Below are positions 12,303 to 28,759 of a stretch of 64,000 bases of DNA, in pieces. The notes under the pieces are model-generated. The model did not search any database. It was not told the origin of the DNA and worked only from the letters and a program-made list of their open reading frames with translations. This stretch comes from Balanoglossus misakiensis (taxonomy: Eukaryota; Hemichordata): assembly GCA_040954595.2 (NCBI GenBank), contig CM082576.2, positions 8,122,001-8,186,000 of the forward strand, read 5' to 3'. The position numbers and the translations under genes were made by a program. Position 1 is the first letter of the stretch, and each line of letters starts with the position of its first letter.

Positions 12303-15300
12303 ATGGACGCGCCCATGAAAGAAACGCCGGTAGGTGTAATCGTAGCTATCGAGGGCCCGGTCTGTACCCGTTTTGAAGTGATTCGTCGAAATTCTAATCA
12401 AATGTATATTTTAGTGTTTACGTACGGACTTTGCCAAGTCTTAGGACGAATTAATCCACAGAGTCCCGGCGATTTGCAAGGCGTGTCTGTGCCATGAAAT
12501 GGAAAGTTGTTACTATGCACAGTCGCTAATTACCTTCGTTGTTACGTGTGTATGTATCCGGCGTTACTGAAATAAGTGAAATGTGTTTATCATGGCTCAC
12601 ACACATGAAATATCAGATTCCACAAGGAAAAGATCCCAAACAAACACGGGACATTTAATTCAAAAATGTTTTTTTATTATAGAACGTGTGCATATGGGGT
12701 ATTAACATTTGATTTACATAGAATTAGAATATGTCGGTGGGTTTTTCTTCTATTTTCTAGTCACTTAAATATTTCAACAATTCAATTGATGTTAAAATAT
12801 CGTATAGAGCCCCATTAAATGTCATTAATAAGTCTCTAAATATATATGCACTAATAAATAATGCCATGTATGTTTTCACACCCTACCCACGCATGTGAAC
12901 TGAAATATTCCAGTTTTATTTGCAGGATGATTATTCTAAACCAGGTAGATTTCTATATGGAGAAGAAGACTTTGTGTTTGAATCGAAACCATGGGAAGAA
13001 TCAATGACATTCCAGTTAAGTGAGGTATGGCAAGAATGAGATAACCTGAAAACATGACACAATTACACATTGTTCACTACCAGTGACTTGTGCTGACATG
13101 AGCTGTTTTCTCCATCATTTATTACCATATTGTGCTGAGTATCCCAGCTCACATCTGATGATAGGTCAGCTTTCATAACACTCATGCCCCCCAAAATCTG
13201 TTGTTTTAATCGATAAAGTAAGTTACATTACTTAGAGTTACACATGTAACAGTGTGGTTGGGTTGTGATAATGCTTATGCATTGATCAGGATTTTAGTTT
13301 TTTGCTTACTAAGATACTGTGCACATCAGTAATTAACTTCTTTTTTTGCAGTTTGATAAGCAGCTGATGGCCAGATGGGACCATGCAGTGGAGAAAGGAT
13401 ATTTCCGCTATGCACTGTCAACTCTGAAGACGAAAGTCATTCCAGGAAAATGGAAATACGTTGCGCAGGTAAACTTAGGGTGGTGTGTTTTGAATCGAGG
13501 GCTAATCAAGTTGAATAGATAGCAAGGAGTTCCCCGTTCAAGCTGTAATGTCTCAAGAAACACAGTTGTGGGCTTCTAAAAATGCAGCTAAAACTACACA
13601 GGCATGTCAGAGTTATAACTTTTCTCTAAAGCTGTTGTCCTAAATTTGTCCTGTCAGTGTGTTTTCGTTCAGGTAGATTCTACTTATGGACTGGTTTATT
13701 ATTATTTTTCCCCAGCTAAATATGAAACCATAAGTAGATTCTAATTATATTTTATCGTTATTTTTCCTTCAGCTAAATATAAAACGAGCCACAGAGAGAA
13801 GGAAACCTCAGGAAATCCAGAGTGTGTCTCAACCTTTTAATCCAGATCTTTTTAACTTTTTAAAGATCAGAGAACATGAGGTAGGCCGTAGTATTTGTCT
13901 TACTGATAATCATTGATTACCAGCTAGCAGAAGATCAACATCCTTTGGCCTAATTATGACTTAGAATAAGAAAGTATGCAAAACCAAATTTGTTCTAACA
14001 CTTGCTCTTCTCAACAGATTCTTCTAGAATTTATACCAGAACAAGTGATGAATGGCGATGTTGATCTGCCAAATGGCGCAGAAGATGTTGAAGGCAGAAG
14101 AGACAGAAACCTCATCATCATTAACATCAGCCCTCTTGAATACTGCAATATACTTCTAGTACCGAGCGTTGATCAGTGCCTTCCTCAGGTGGGTACTCTC
14201 TCTAGCGCGTCGTGGATGTTTTGACCACCAATAAGGACTGGTTTCTCTCCAGTTGGTTGCGAGGTGGGGAGAGGGGGTAACCTCCAAGAGCTGGCTATTA
14301 AACATCCAGTCATTTCATGGTTTCATTATTCAAGCCTATTTGATTGCACCAAGAGCATGACTGTTGACACAACCCCCCTACCCCCCCCCCCCCCACACAC
14401 ACACACAGAAATTATAACTTACACAATTCCACAGATTAGAAATTCATGTGTGTGTTATTTTCAACTTGCAGGTGCTGACACAGAGTGCAATAGAGTTGGC
14501 GCTGAACATGATGCTGATAAGCTCTAATCAGTAAGTAGTGTTGTGTTTTTGATGTAAATAAATCTGCATAAATATTCTATATTCGGGTCTGAAAAAAGTT
14601 GGAACGTGCAAGGATTTAGGGCATGCATGGAACAGTAGTTAAATATGATTAAGAATTGCAAAGACCATGTGGTCAAGGTTTCCCTTTTTTTCATTTGCAT
14701 ATCTTATCATTTCAGTTTATGTCACTTTGACCTTTGTGCCGACATGTCCTTGAGTGAAATTTATGAAAGATGTCATTCCAGCGTTAGATTAGATTAGTCA
14801 ACTTTTAAATGGTCTTTTTTGTCCTCTGCAGGGCTTTCCGCATTGGATGGAACAGCTTGTGTGCATTTGCGTCTGTCAACCATCTTCATTTCCACGCCTA
14901 CTACCTTGACAAGGAGTTGGCCCTTGAGTATGCTGTGAGTGTCCAATCGGAGATAATAGTGTTTTAAGGGAAGAGGTCAAGGTGTAAAGGTGACAGGTCG
15001 AAGACTGCAAATCAGAGAGACTTTTGAGAACGCAATAGTAGTGTGCTCATTTTTTGAGCAGACAAGTGGTGATGTAATAAAGTTGAAAGGTTCCTGGAAT
15101 CTTAACGTATCTGCTGTTAACTTCATACAGGAGACCAAGTCTGTAGTTGATGGATGTCATGAGATTGTCAGCTACCCAACCAGGGGACTAGTATTCCAGT
15201 TGGAGGACAGAAACGTCAAAAAGCTTGCCAAGTAAGTACATGTATCACTGTTATTGAAAACCACACCTGAATGTATGTGCGGTATTGTTGTCTTTACTCT

Positions 15301-16249
15301 CTAAAAGAGAGTTCAGGGGCCAGTTTTAAGGGGCTACCGTTTAAAAAAAAGGCTTAATACATGCACCATGTTTTCATCAATCTCCTCATAGGTTGGTATA
15401 CTGGGTCACATCCTGTTTCCAAAGCAATGACATAGCACACAATATGTTCATCACCCGAGGCACAGTGTTTGGGCGTGGCAGAGAGAGCTCTGAAAGAACT
15501 GTCAGGGTTTATGTGTGGCCGAGGCGATCTTCATACGGTAAGCAGTGTGCTGTCTAGTTGTCTTCAATGAAAGCGATTAGTTTCAGAGGACATGTGATGA
15601 TATACTAGTAGGCCTGTTCAGCAAAGGATTCTAAGTTTTCTACTCTATTTTCCCTGTGCATAACTCAGTGATATTTCCGCTGGCCATTATGGGTATGTAG
15701 GAACAATTTGAAATTACAAGGCATCGTTCATCCTTTAAACATCTGTAGAGATATGAAATGTGAAATGATTTTCGGACTTATTTATTTTCCCCCCAGGAGC
15801 CAAGACGGAAGATGCGTTCAACATAGCGGTGTGCGAGTTGGCTGGACACCTTCCAATCAAAGGTATTGTCTCTCATATTCACATACATGTCTGGCAAAAA
15901 ACAGAGTGTTACCACAATAATAAGGCGAGCATTTTGCAGTAAGACATGCAAAAGACAGGAATGTTGGAAGCAGTGTGGTCAACTTTTCCCAATCTGTGAG
16001 TTTGCAGAGACTCTAAGAATACTTTTTCAATGCACGTTTTAACCCACTTGCTTTTATTGACTGTTATTTATCTTTTTTTCCCACCACCTGACTGTGTTTC
16101 ACAATTTCTCATTTCCGTTCACAGTTGAGCATGAGTACGACACCATGACGGAAGAGAAAGCGTCCCGTCTTTTGAGAGAGGCCTCGCTGTCAGAGGAAGA
16201 GTTTGACAGAATCAAAACTCAGCTGATCCCCGTGTTAAACGGCAAATGA
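12303..16249 (+). CDS. GDPGP1: GDP-D-glucose phosphorylase 1 (12 exons)
   Basis: The enzyme family splits GDP-D-glucose with phosphate to GDP and glucose 1-phosphate, removing a mis-made nucleotide sugar in the cytosol. Exons by splice sites and phase: 12303-12329, 12926-13024, 13352-13468, 13773-13880, 14018-14188, 14472-14530, 14832-14934, 15131-15231, 15392-15537, 15797-15862 and 16125-16249, plus 5' UTR not defined; the listed coding parts join without frame breaks to 373 aa (human about 385). The HIT-type motif HLHFH is at residues 211-215, preceded by the family-typical [12 protein letters not shown]. Other matches are [20 protein letters not shown] and [13 protein letters not shown]. 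The 27-nt first exon (MDAPMKETP) is a proposal: its donor CCG|GTAGGT gives phase 0, as exon 2 needs. It converges on BABAM2. The identity is firm; the first exon is moderate. Confidence 0.93.
14377..14408. repeat. Compound (C)n-(AC)n microsatellite in a GDPGP1 intron
   Basis: A C-run followed directly by AC repeats, just ahead of the acceptor of the exon starting at 14472. A near-identical compound tract lies at 23051-23080 in a DDX28 intron. Confidence 0.9.
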
Positions 16250-16838
16250 GACAACAGAAAGACATCATACCAAAGTCCCGAAAAAGACTGGATCACAGCT
16301 TATATTTTTGTTTTTATTTTTTTAAATTCTCTCAGTTGCAAAAACAATATTATGGTGCACGGCAAAATCAAGTGTTCTTCTAAATGGTAGTAACAAAATA
16401 TTTACATACAAATATATTGGGGAAAATGGCAGTTTTGTGACTGTCACAATGTCAAAGTACACTTTACATATTTATGAAATGTGAAATGATTATGTGCTAA
16501 CATTTCCACATATTTTGAAACTACAGCATTAATCTTATGAATGTGAGGGATCAAACTCCAAATACATTTACACTCTTTCTCAAGGATAGATTTTTTCAGT
16601 AGTGTAGAAAGCTCAAAGGACGACCAATTATGTCCCATTGAGGTCAAGGGTCAGGTTTAAGGTTAAAGGTAACAAGTCTCAGGGAAGTCTTGAACAAAAT
16701 TTACTTTGCCACTATGTCATGATTGAAATTGGTGTGGATGTGGATTTATGTGTAAATGGATATTGGAAATTTGCACATCATATGAGGCAGTCCTGAAAGT
16801 AAAAGGTTCATGTAACGGGAAATGCCACTTTTTAAGTA

Positions 16839-16844
16839 AATAAA
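16839..16844 (+). terminator. Candidate GDPGP1 polyadenylation signal
   Basis: AATAAA about 590 bp after the GDPGP1 stop codon. The motif is seen; its use is inferred. Confidence 0.4.
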
Positions 16845-16849
16845 TACTA

Positions 16850-18380
16850 GTATACAATCTTGCAGAACTTGATATACTAGTACTGTATCGAGGTTTTCTT
16901 ATTTATTGAAGCTGTGTTACATCCATGCTGAATTTAAATTATAACAATTAATAGACTTCACTTACCCTTCTGCTGGTATATTCATTCGGCAATACTCCGC
17001 TATAAAAGTGTATTGTTTTAGGGAGCCCTTACGGTTATGTAGGGATGGGGGCGCTGTTCAAATCATGTTTGAACGTCTGTAAATTGGTTTTCTTCATTGA
17101 TTGGCTCATGCATGGTGATAGTGGCATATCACCACCCACATTGCTTAAAAAAATTGACAATGTCGACAGTCTGTGTATTGTGTAAATAGTATTGTTTACA
17201 CTGACACACAAAGTACAATAGAACAAACTGGAATAATTTCTGTATCAGCATACAGTATCAGTCCATGTTTGTCAACATTTCACCAACCTTTGGCTATACC
17301 AGCAGCCGGTGGTATTTAATACACACTTTTATTCATTTTGAACATTTACAGAAAGTTGCTCACAGACTCAATGCTATAGAAGATGCGCGGAGAGTCGACC
17401 GAAGATGGCGTCTCCTGAGCGATATCGGTCATAAATACGATGGTGCCCTGTTACATCATTTTGGCACAATGCCAGCAAAAAAAGTCTATGTCTTGTAAAA
17501 TGATCTCCCTCAAATGTAATTTTCATTCACGGGACACCAAATGAATTGCAAGATTTGTTCCAAACACGATCCCGTCTTTGCTCAGAGTGCAAGATTGCAA
17601 AAAAATGACTTCAAGCCGCGACAAGAGCTCTGCACCAAACACAAGTGTAGTAGGACTTTGAACATTTGCCAGTTGTACCAGGGGGTCTTTTGTTCCATTT
17701 TTTTTTTCTCCTTTCTCAGAACCATATTGGCTTATCCATTTCAGAAACTGTTCACCCGTGAATGATTCCAACACAAACATCCGTTCACCGATGTCAATTG
17801 TATTGATGCTGCGTGCATTATTTACCCAGGGTATTATCTCCCTTTCCGACCCAAAATTTACTTGTTGTGGGTCGCCTTTTCTGCGTCCCAATGAAAAGAG
17901 CACAAAGGAATATCAATAACTAGCATACCAAAGAACAAAAGATACAAGATGATCCACAGGTCGGCATTATTCGTCCAGCATTCACCATTGTCTCGTTGGA
18001 ACAAAGAAAAACATACTTCTGGATGCACGATCTGTGAATAATTCAACAGGAGGCAAAAGATTGCAAATATTGAGTCACCGTGCCCGGGGCAAATATTCAG
18101 ACATTTTAATTGGCAAAAGCCGATTATGCAAAAAAAAAAAAAGCCGGTAGAAATTTACGATAACAGAAGACGAGATTGTCTTCGTGGCAACGGCTGTCCA
18201 CCATTATCGAAGACAATGTCCGTGTTTGGGCCGGGCTCAATGCCCGTGTAATCTGCCACCCAGAATTATTTCCATATCGGCTGCAGAAATATCAAGGGCT
18301 TGCGTGCGTTCATGTTGATGTCGAGAATCGTCAGCTAAGAATAATGTTGACAAGGACAAGTATTGCATCTTCAAAACTTT
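16850..18380. other. Region between the convergent GDPGP1 and BABAM2 genes
   Basis: A minus-strand open frame of 126 codons (17523-17903) and a neighbouring one with a hydrophobic stretch (17858-18046) occur here. Neither resembles a family I know, and their frames do not join. The region may hold 3' UTR of both genes or degraded repeat sequence. Confidence 0.4.
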
Positions 18381-18382
18381 TG

Positions 18383-18388
18383 TTTATT
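18383..18388 (-). terminator. Candidate BABAM2 polyadenylation signal
   Basis: TTTATT on the plus strand, which is AATAAA on the minus strand, about 270 bp after the BABAM2 stop codon. Its use is inferred. Confidence 0.35.
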
Positions 18389-18657
18389 CAGCAAGCTAAA
18401 AAGGACCAAGGGTCACTTTCTTAGTGTTTAAGAATAGGTTATACACATCAGCAAAAAAAGTGTCACTGACTACAATATTGAAAAATGACAAACTCACACC
18501 GTCGCACGGATAAATATACAGTTGTGGGGGAGAGCTGTTGGTGCTAAAAATTACATAATGGGATTCACACAGCTGGTGTTCCCTTTGTACTGTCTTGCTT
18601 TTTTTATCATTCCTGAAGTACAGTCAAATTTCCATGGAAGACATCGTGGCTCCATGG

Positions 18658-21600
18658 TCAGCTGAGTTTCCCACTTCCGACCGAGTTGCGCCTGAACTCC
18701 GGAATAAATCCCAGTACAAAACTCCTGCAAAAAATATTGAGAGGAACTTTCAGGAGGAGTGGGAATGCATTCTAAGGTTATATTCTCGATGGCCTTGTAA
18801 ATGTAACTATGGTTTGGTTGAAATCCATCTGTGGTATTTACACCCACCTTGCTCTCTCGGCCATTTCCATGCCACTCCATCTCGGACTGTACGGGTATCC
18901 CTTCTGTACGTAATGGTACGGTTTGTCATAAGACGAGGTGTGGTACACTGACTGAAACGTCAACACCGGCTGCTCTCGTGGGAAATTCGGTGGCAAGTCG
19001 ACTGAAAATAATTTTTAATAAAAAAAATGTCACTGGCAGAGTAGGGACATGGTTCTGCAAAATGGGATTGGTGTGACACCATAACACCTTGAATATTTCA
19101 TTTAAATACAGTACTGTCGTTTGATGGGCAGGGATGTCACACTTACCATGTAGGACAAAATAGAAATCATTCCACTCTTGTAGAACGGAAATCTTGGCAA
19201 AACTCTGGGCATCGTATTCTATGACTGACCTGGAACACAGGGTTAAATGAGAAAGAGTGATATTTAAATAAATCCCATGCGCTCAAGAAAATTCATGTAC
19301 AAAAGTTGAAGTTCATTTCTTTAGTTTTTCATCAGTTCCAATATTAGGAATTTCGAAATTGACCCATAGAGGGCGCAATGAACCTTTCACTCTTCTGGCA
19401 CGACTTTTTGTAGTATTTGAATAATTGTGCCCACATTTTTCATTGGAGGACAATAAAATTCATACCCAGCAGTAATGATCACAATAAGTCATCATCTAGA
19501 TAGAATGTAAAATAATTTCAGTTTTGAGTTCTAAATCCATACCAGCTGGTGTTGCTGTGTTCAACATATTTCAGCATTTACTGAAATTTGTACTTTTCTC
19601 AATTAAATACTAAGAAATGATGAGAAGCAAGTTTTATCTTGCGTTGATTCCTATACACTTGACAAAATTGTGTTGAATCTTTTGTGGTAGCATGGCTTAA
19701 AGGCTTTGCCTTTTTCCTTCGTTCTCTTACCTGCCAAATAAACTGAGAAACGCTGAAATGTACTCTCGCCTCTTCTGATAACACTTGACCACATTCGCCA
19801 CCTGAGTTGGGAAGGACATAAGGCAGTTAGGTAGATTTATTACCATACACACAATTTTCACGACTGCAGTATTAAGCCACTTTTTTTCTGTTGCACTGCT
19901 AGACTGGAGAACCAAGTACTGCCAAAATCTTGTCTGCAAAACATCATTTACACGTGAAACATCTGATTACCTTGTGGGCTAACAGGTCTTTCACATGCGG
20001 TACATATTCTGACAACGTGTTATCTCTTGGAAACACGGGTATTCTCAGGTGAGATGCTCCACCGATGGCACTGAAAGAAAAGGACTGACATGTAAATGCC
20101 TGTCGAAGGTGCTTCTTGGTTGCTTTGAGTTATATTGGCTGTAATAACACACGACTCCTACTTACTGTTCCACTCTTGGCGAGAGGTAGAGTTGAGGCAG
20201 CACTTTGCTGGCTTCCACATTCTGAAATGTGATCAGCAACACTGCAATGTCTTCCCCTGGGTCATCCTGAACAAAAAGATACAATAAACGAGTCAAAGTC
20301 ACACTGACCTAGTCTACCGGTATCTGGAATTTGTTTAATGCCATGGGAGAATGGGTAGCAAACTATGGAGGTCTTTTCATGGTAGAATAACATGTTGAAA
20401 TACCTGTATGAGATATGGAGGTATGGCAGACAAGTCCACTGGCAGTCGGATAAGGAACGTGACAGGATTATCTGTTCCCTGTAACAACACAACAGATGCA
20501 GACAGGGGAAAGTAGATTGGATTTTTGATTGAACAAGTTCTTCACTTTGATATTCGTCACCTGATTGACATGGGGGTGTGGTGATCACAAAAACTAAGAT
20601 TTAATTTTAGTACCATGGGTTGATACACTGTTGATTGCAATTCCTTTCCCCTATGAAATGGACAGTAGCTGTGTGCATATATCAAATCAACAGTGTGCTG
20701 CATAATACTTACTTTGGCTTTCCGCCTTCCTGCAAAGACTTCTATTTGCTCGTAGATATTCGTTTCTTTGAGTGCGTTGTATTCGTAGTAGAGTCTGGGC
20801 AAGTCTTCCAACAGCGCCTCTTGGTACTCTTTGTACCTGTCCACCAGTTCTTTCATGACATTGAGTAATGACCTTGTGTCATTGGGATCCCAGTCTACCA
20901 AACTCTGTAGTAAAGACAAAAGAAATGGTTAGGCTCCACTACAGATGGCGTTCTTCAGAAATTTGAGAGGTGAAATAAACAGTACAGTAAATACATGTAC
21001 ATGTACATGTATTACACAGTGGTATGACAATGTGATTTGGTGGTATATTTTGGAGGAGTAGGGGTCACTCTCTGCATCACAGGGCAAGTGATGATCTAAC
21101 ATTACCTTGACTTCCTCAAGAACTGGACAAAATCCTTTATCTTCCTGGTCAAATATGAAATCTGGCGGTTCTGATGGACTGTTACAATTGAAGATGACTT
21201 GCCCTGTGGTTGAAAAGATATAAAAACTTAGACAGTAGACAGACTTTCTATGATAAAAACAACCAAAATATTGGCAAAAGTGGGCGATATATGATTGGAT
21301 CTGAATACTCAGTACAATTAGATGGCGTCAGTTTTAAACTATATAGAGACAAACACACTTTCAGATGCCGCTTTATACGGATGCATCATACGGCATTGCG
21401 GATACTCACACGTAACTGTGTTTCCAGCAAATGGTATCGTCACTTTGAAACGGTCACAGCATCTTGGTCTTTGAAATGTGATGAAGCATCTGAAGAAAAA
21501 CGGAAGCAATAAGAAATCAAATGTGTTTTCTCCGGTATGCACCTTATACATATAAAAAAAGACAGTGTGAATCACGATTCCGATTCACACCCGGATATAA

Positions 21601-21778
21601 CTATGGGCGTGAAAAATAAAACAGGTTTCCATAGAGTGATCGAGTGTACGTACCCCGATTTGATGTTCGAAATTTGCACAGCACCGCCAGAAACGCCAAT
21701 ATTACCGTCTCTCCGGAGAGTATCCACATATTCTGCGATGAACGGCTCAAGGGTATCAAAGTCCTCGTCTCCGATCAT
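18658..21778 (-). CDS. BABAM2: BRISC and BRCA1-A complex member 2 (BRE/BRCC45), 11 exons
   Basis: Scaffold subunit of the BRCA1-A (nuclear, DNA-damage) and BRISC (cytoplasmic) complexes, which hold the K63-specific deubiquitinase BRCC36. The fold is two tandem catalytically inactive UEV domains. Minus-strand exons in order: 21778-21654, 21489-21410, 21203-21106, 20904-20713, 20478-20404, 20266-20166, 20070-19971, 19801-19731, 19229-19147, 19001-18848 and 18724-18658. All junctions have GT-AG ends and consistent phases and give 381 aa (human 383). Family matches are strong along the whole length: LLNVMKELV in exon 4, [12 protein letters not shown] in exon 5, [13 protein letters not shown] in exon 8 and the C-terminal GKLS. 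The start ATG is the one aligned with the family N-terminus. It is divergent from DDX28, with 170 bp between start codons. I see no damage. Confidence 0.96.
20993..21013. repeat. Short palindromic (TACATG)n tract in a BABAM2 intron
   Basis: A run of alternating TACATG units reading nearly the same on both strands. It is a simple-sequence feature inside an intron with no evident function. Confidence 0.7.
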
Positions 21779-21948
21779 GCTGGAAAATCTCGTGAAACAA
21801 CCCAGACATCAGACATCCGTATCCTTTCGTCGACTCAATCTGTGCATCATATTTCTCCTTTTCACTTCCGGATCGGTGTGAAAACGAAAACGAGGCAAGA
21901 GGTATTTCCCGAAACGAAAACGAGGCTGGCGGGGGACCACATTACAAC
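21779..21948. promoter_or_regulatory. Bidirectional BABAM2/DDX28 promoter
   Basis: Only 170 bp separate the two divergent start codons, so both 5' UTRs and both core promoters must lie here or overlap the genes. CACTTCCGGAT at 21863-21873 matches an ETS/GABP site. A 14-bp direct repeat AACGAAAACGAGGC occurs at 21883-21896 and 21913-21926, 30 bp apart, and looks partly like an IRF/ISRE core. The DDX28 start lies in ACAACATGGCGAT, a YY1-like context. No TATA box is evident. ETS and YY1 sites without TATA are typical of housekeeping bidirectional promoters. Function is inferred. Confidence 0.75.
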
Positions 21949-26131
<4,183 letters not shown>

Positions 26132-26196
26132 CGGTTCTCTGATCTCTGTTAACCAGTTTAGCTCATGTGGCTTTATGGCTTCTGTATTATTTTGAG

Positions 26197-26202
26197 AATA
26201 AA
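26197..26202 (+). terminator. DDX28 polyadenylation signal
   Basis: AATAAA 66 bp after the DDX28 stop codon, well placed for a short 3' UTR. Confidence 0.65.
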
Positions 26203-26209
26203 ATGTATT

Positions 26210-26735
26210 TGTTTCTAGTATAAAAGTAATATTTGTTGTTCATGTGTATGCAAAATGTTCCCTCATTTGGGAAGAAGGGAAAATACAATTTTTGTAAAGG
26301 CATAATTTGAGTTTATTGAATTAAATGTGCAAGGAGTTTTGGCCTTGTAGTTCGGCTGTGAACGGCAGCGCCAACTAAGGAAAGACAAAAGTGAGACTGT
26401 AATGGGCGTGTGTTGGCGCTATATGGTAGAGTACCCTTTTGCTGCTTTTCGCTGAACCTCCCGAGCTGAACCAAATAGATGATTATGAAAGTTTTTTTTC
26501 CATTCTTATTTTTCTAAAAAGTATCCCCAATTATGAAATGGTCTGTCTTTCCGCGTCATCTATTTCAGCTGTCTCTTGAGACGTGTGAGAATCAGTTCAA
26601 TATTGCGACGTAATCGCTATTACCCCTTTGCGGTAACAACCAATGCATATCCTGAAACAACAAGCACGTGTAGTTTGTACGCGTGTATTGCAGAGATGCA
26701 ATAGCCCAATGATTGATCGTACGGTTGATCTGTAA
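26210..26735. promoter_or_regulatory. DDX28-TRMT5 intergenic region (TRMT5 promoter side)
   Basis: About 530 bp between the DDX28 polyadenylation signal and the TRMT5 start. The TRMT5 promoter must lie here. I see no clear TATA box or other decisive motif. Confidence 0.4.
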
Positions 26736-28506
26736 ATGGCACCGGGGCCTGTTCCCCTCTGCCGATTCCTGCGCAGCAGCAGAGTACAGACATTTCGCAG
26801 GTGTTTCGCAACTGTACAGCGATCACAGCTCAGCCTCAAAACATTGACGAACCGTTGCATCATCACTGCTGTCAGAGTAACACATGGAGGTAGGGGCTCA
26901 GCTCTACTCGTGAACGATAGTCCCAAACCCGCTGCATTCGCAGACTTTTCGAGAAGGTTTTGTCAGAAGAGCATTGTGTCACAACTCGACAACATCGACG
27001 AGATGTTCAGTCCGCCAAGTGTCGCCGGTATGAAGACGTTCGACAGGGAATCCTTCCGGCGCGTGGTGAAGGTTCCCGCTCTGAAAGTCGAAAAAAGGTG
27101 TCTCTCAAAGCTAATGAAATCGAAAGACTTTGACGCGATCGTCTTGAAGCGCAAACGATGCCACGTCAAAGTGATAAAAGACATACCCAATGTCGGTGCC
27201 GGGGAAGAGAAATTCTTGCTCCTCGACCCGGATAAGGTCAGTGACCCTGAGTCGCTCGGAGAAGGCATCCTGGAGTGCCTTCGGAAGAATAATATTGAGG
27301 AGAAGATATACGATTACGACTTGGAAATCACGTACAAGGACTGGCCGGCGGACGAGATACTGAGAGCGGCGGTTCCATCTGACGTCGAGGTTATAAGTAG
27401 TTTCAGTAGACTAGGGCATATCGCACACATGAACCTGAAAGCAGAGCAAATGGAATACAAGAACATAATAGGTGAGTATGCCAAGCCGTGGGATGATACA
27501 CCCTTTTCATAAGTCTAGCGCCCTCACAGTTTTGCAGAAGTTTTCTACCTGATAGGTTTTCCATCTGTTTCACAGAAGTCCATATTATCCTGAAGGCTAA
27601 ATGGATTAACATGTCACGTTACTGCTGTCATGTGTTTCAGGTCAGGTGATATTGGACAAAAACCCAGGCATCAAGATGGTGGTCAACAAAGTCAACACCA
27701 TCGACAACGAGTATCGTTTCTTTGAGATGGAAGTGATGGCCGGAGAGGCGGAGACCATGGTGGTATCAGCCAAGGAGAATCACTGCACTTTTGAATTCGA
27801 CTTCTCCAAAGTGTACTGGAACCCCAGACTGTCGACCGAGCACGGCCGGATAGTCGGAGAACTCCAGAAGGGCGACGTCGTGTACGACGTCTTCGCCGGC
27901 GTGGGGCCGTTCGCCATTCCGGCTGCGAAGAAAGGATGCCACGTCCTGGCGAATGACCTGAACCCGGAGTCCCACAAGTGGCTGGAGAAGAACGCCAAGC
28001 GGAACAAGGTGCAGGACAGGGTGCGGTGTTTCAACCTGGACGGGAGGGACTTCATCAGGACCGCTGTGAAAAAGGACCTCGTGCAGAGGTGCCGGAAAGA
28101 CTCGGAAAACAAAGACGCGACCTTCCACGTTATCATGAACCTGCCGGCGCTGGCCATCGAATTCCTGGACGCGTTCCGGGGCCTCTTCAGCGACGTCTCG
28201 GACGAGGTCAGAGGTCAATTGAGGTTACCCACGGTGCACTGCCATTGCTTTTCAAAAGCCGAGGATCCAGCCAGCGATGTGAGGGAGAGGGTCGAGACAG
28301 TCGTGGGATGTACGCTTCAAGATCCACACGTCCACAACGTTAGGGATGTAGCGCCGAACAAGGAGATGCTGTGCGTCACCTTCAAAGTGCCTGAAGAAGT
28401 TGTTTTCAGCGAAAAGAGAAATGCTACTGAAGCTTCTCTTCCAGGAGTTTCAGATGAAACAGAAGATGAGCCACCTGCAAAGAAGCAATGTTTACAAGAC
28501 CACTGA
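26736..28506 (+). CDS. TRMT5: tRNA (guanine37-N1)-methyltransferase (2 exons)
   Basis: Methylates N1 of G37 next to the anticodon with S-adenosylmethionine, which prevents frameshifting; the eukaryotic enzyme serves cytosol and mitochondria. Exons 26736-27471 and 27641-28506 join in phase 1 as G|GTCAGG to give 533 aa (human 509). Family landmarks: FSPPS near residue 91, FSRLGHIAHMNL, DKNPGIKMVVNK, FDFSKVYWNPRLSTEH, SAM-binding DVFAGVGPF (328-336), NDLNP (350-354) and NLPA (412-415). The upstream ATG is chosen because the first 37 residues are Arg/Ser-rich with no acidic residue, as in a mitochondrial presequence. The next in-frame Met, at 27003, starts just at the conserved FSPPS and would give a cytosolic form. 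The second exon is clearly more GC-rich than its surroundings. Confidence 0.96.
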
Positions 28507-28716
28507 AAGAACATATTTAGGGCCAGATTATTCTCAGTTGTCAATGGACATAGTATAGTTCGTGTGTCTGGAGAAAAGTCTCAGTCCTACACCACTTCAA
28601 GCAGCAGAGTATATTGTGATATGAATGTGATAGTGACTCATATTGCTTGGTGGCATTTAAGACATTCAGTATTGTGTAATTGTGTATCATGGAAGAATTA
28701 TCCTTGATAAGGTTCC

Positions 28717-28722
28717 AATAAA
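28717..28722 (+). terminator. TRMT5 polyadenylation signal
   Basis: AATAAA 211 bp after the TRMT5 stop codon. Confidence 0.6.
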
Positions 28723-28759
28723 GAAAGTTTGAAAATAGACCCAAAGATGTGCATTGTAC

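Noticed and set aside
17523-17903. 126-codon minus-strand frame between GDPGP1 and BABAM2
   Set aside because: No family recognised, and it does not join the neighbouring hydrophobic frame by clear splice sites.
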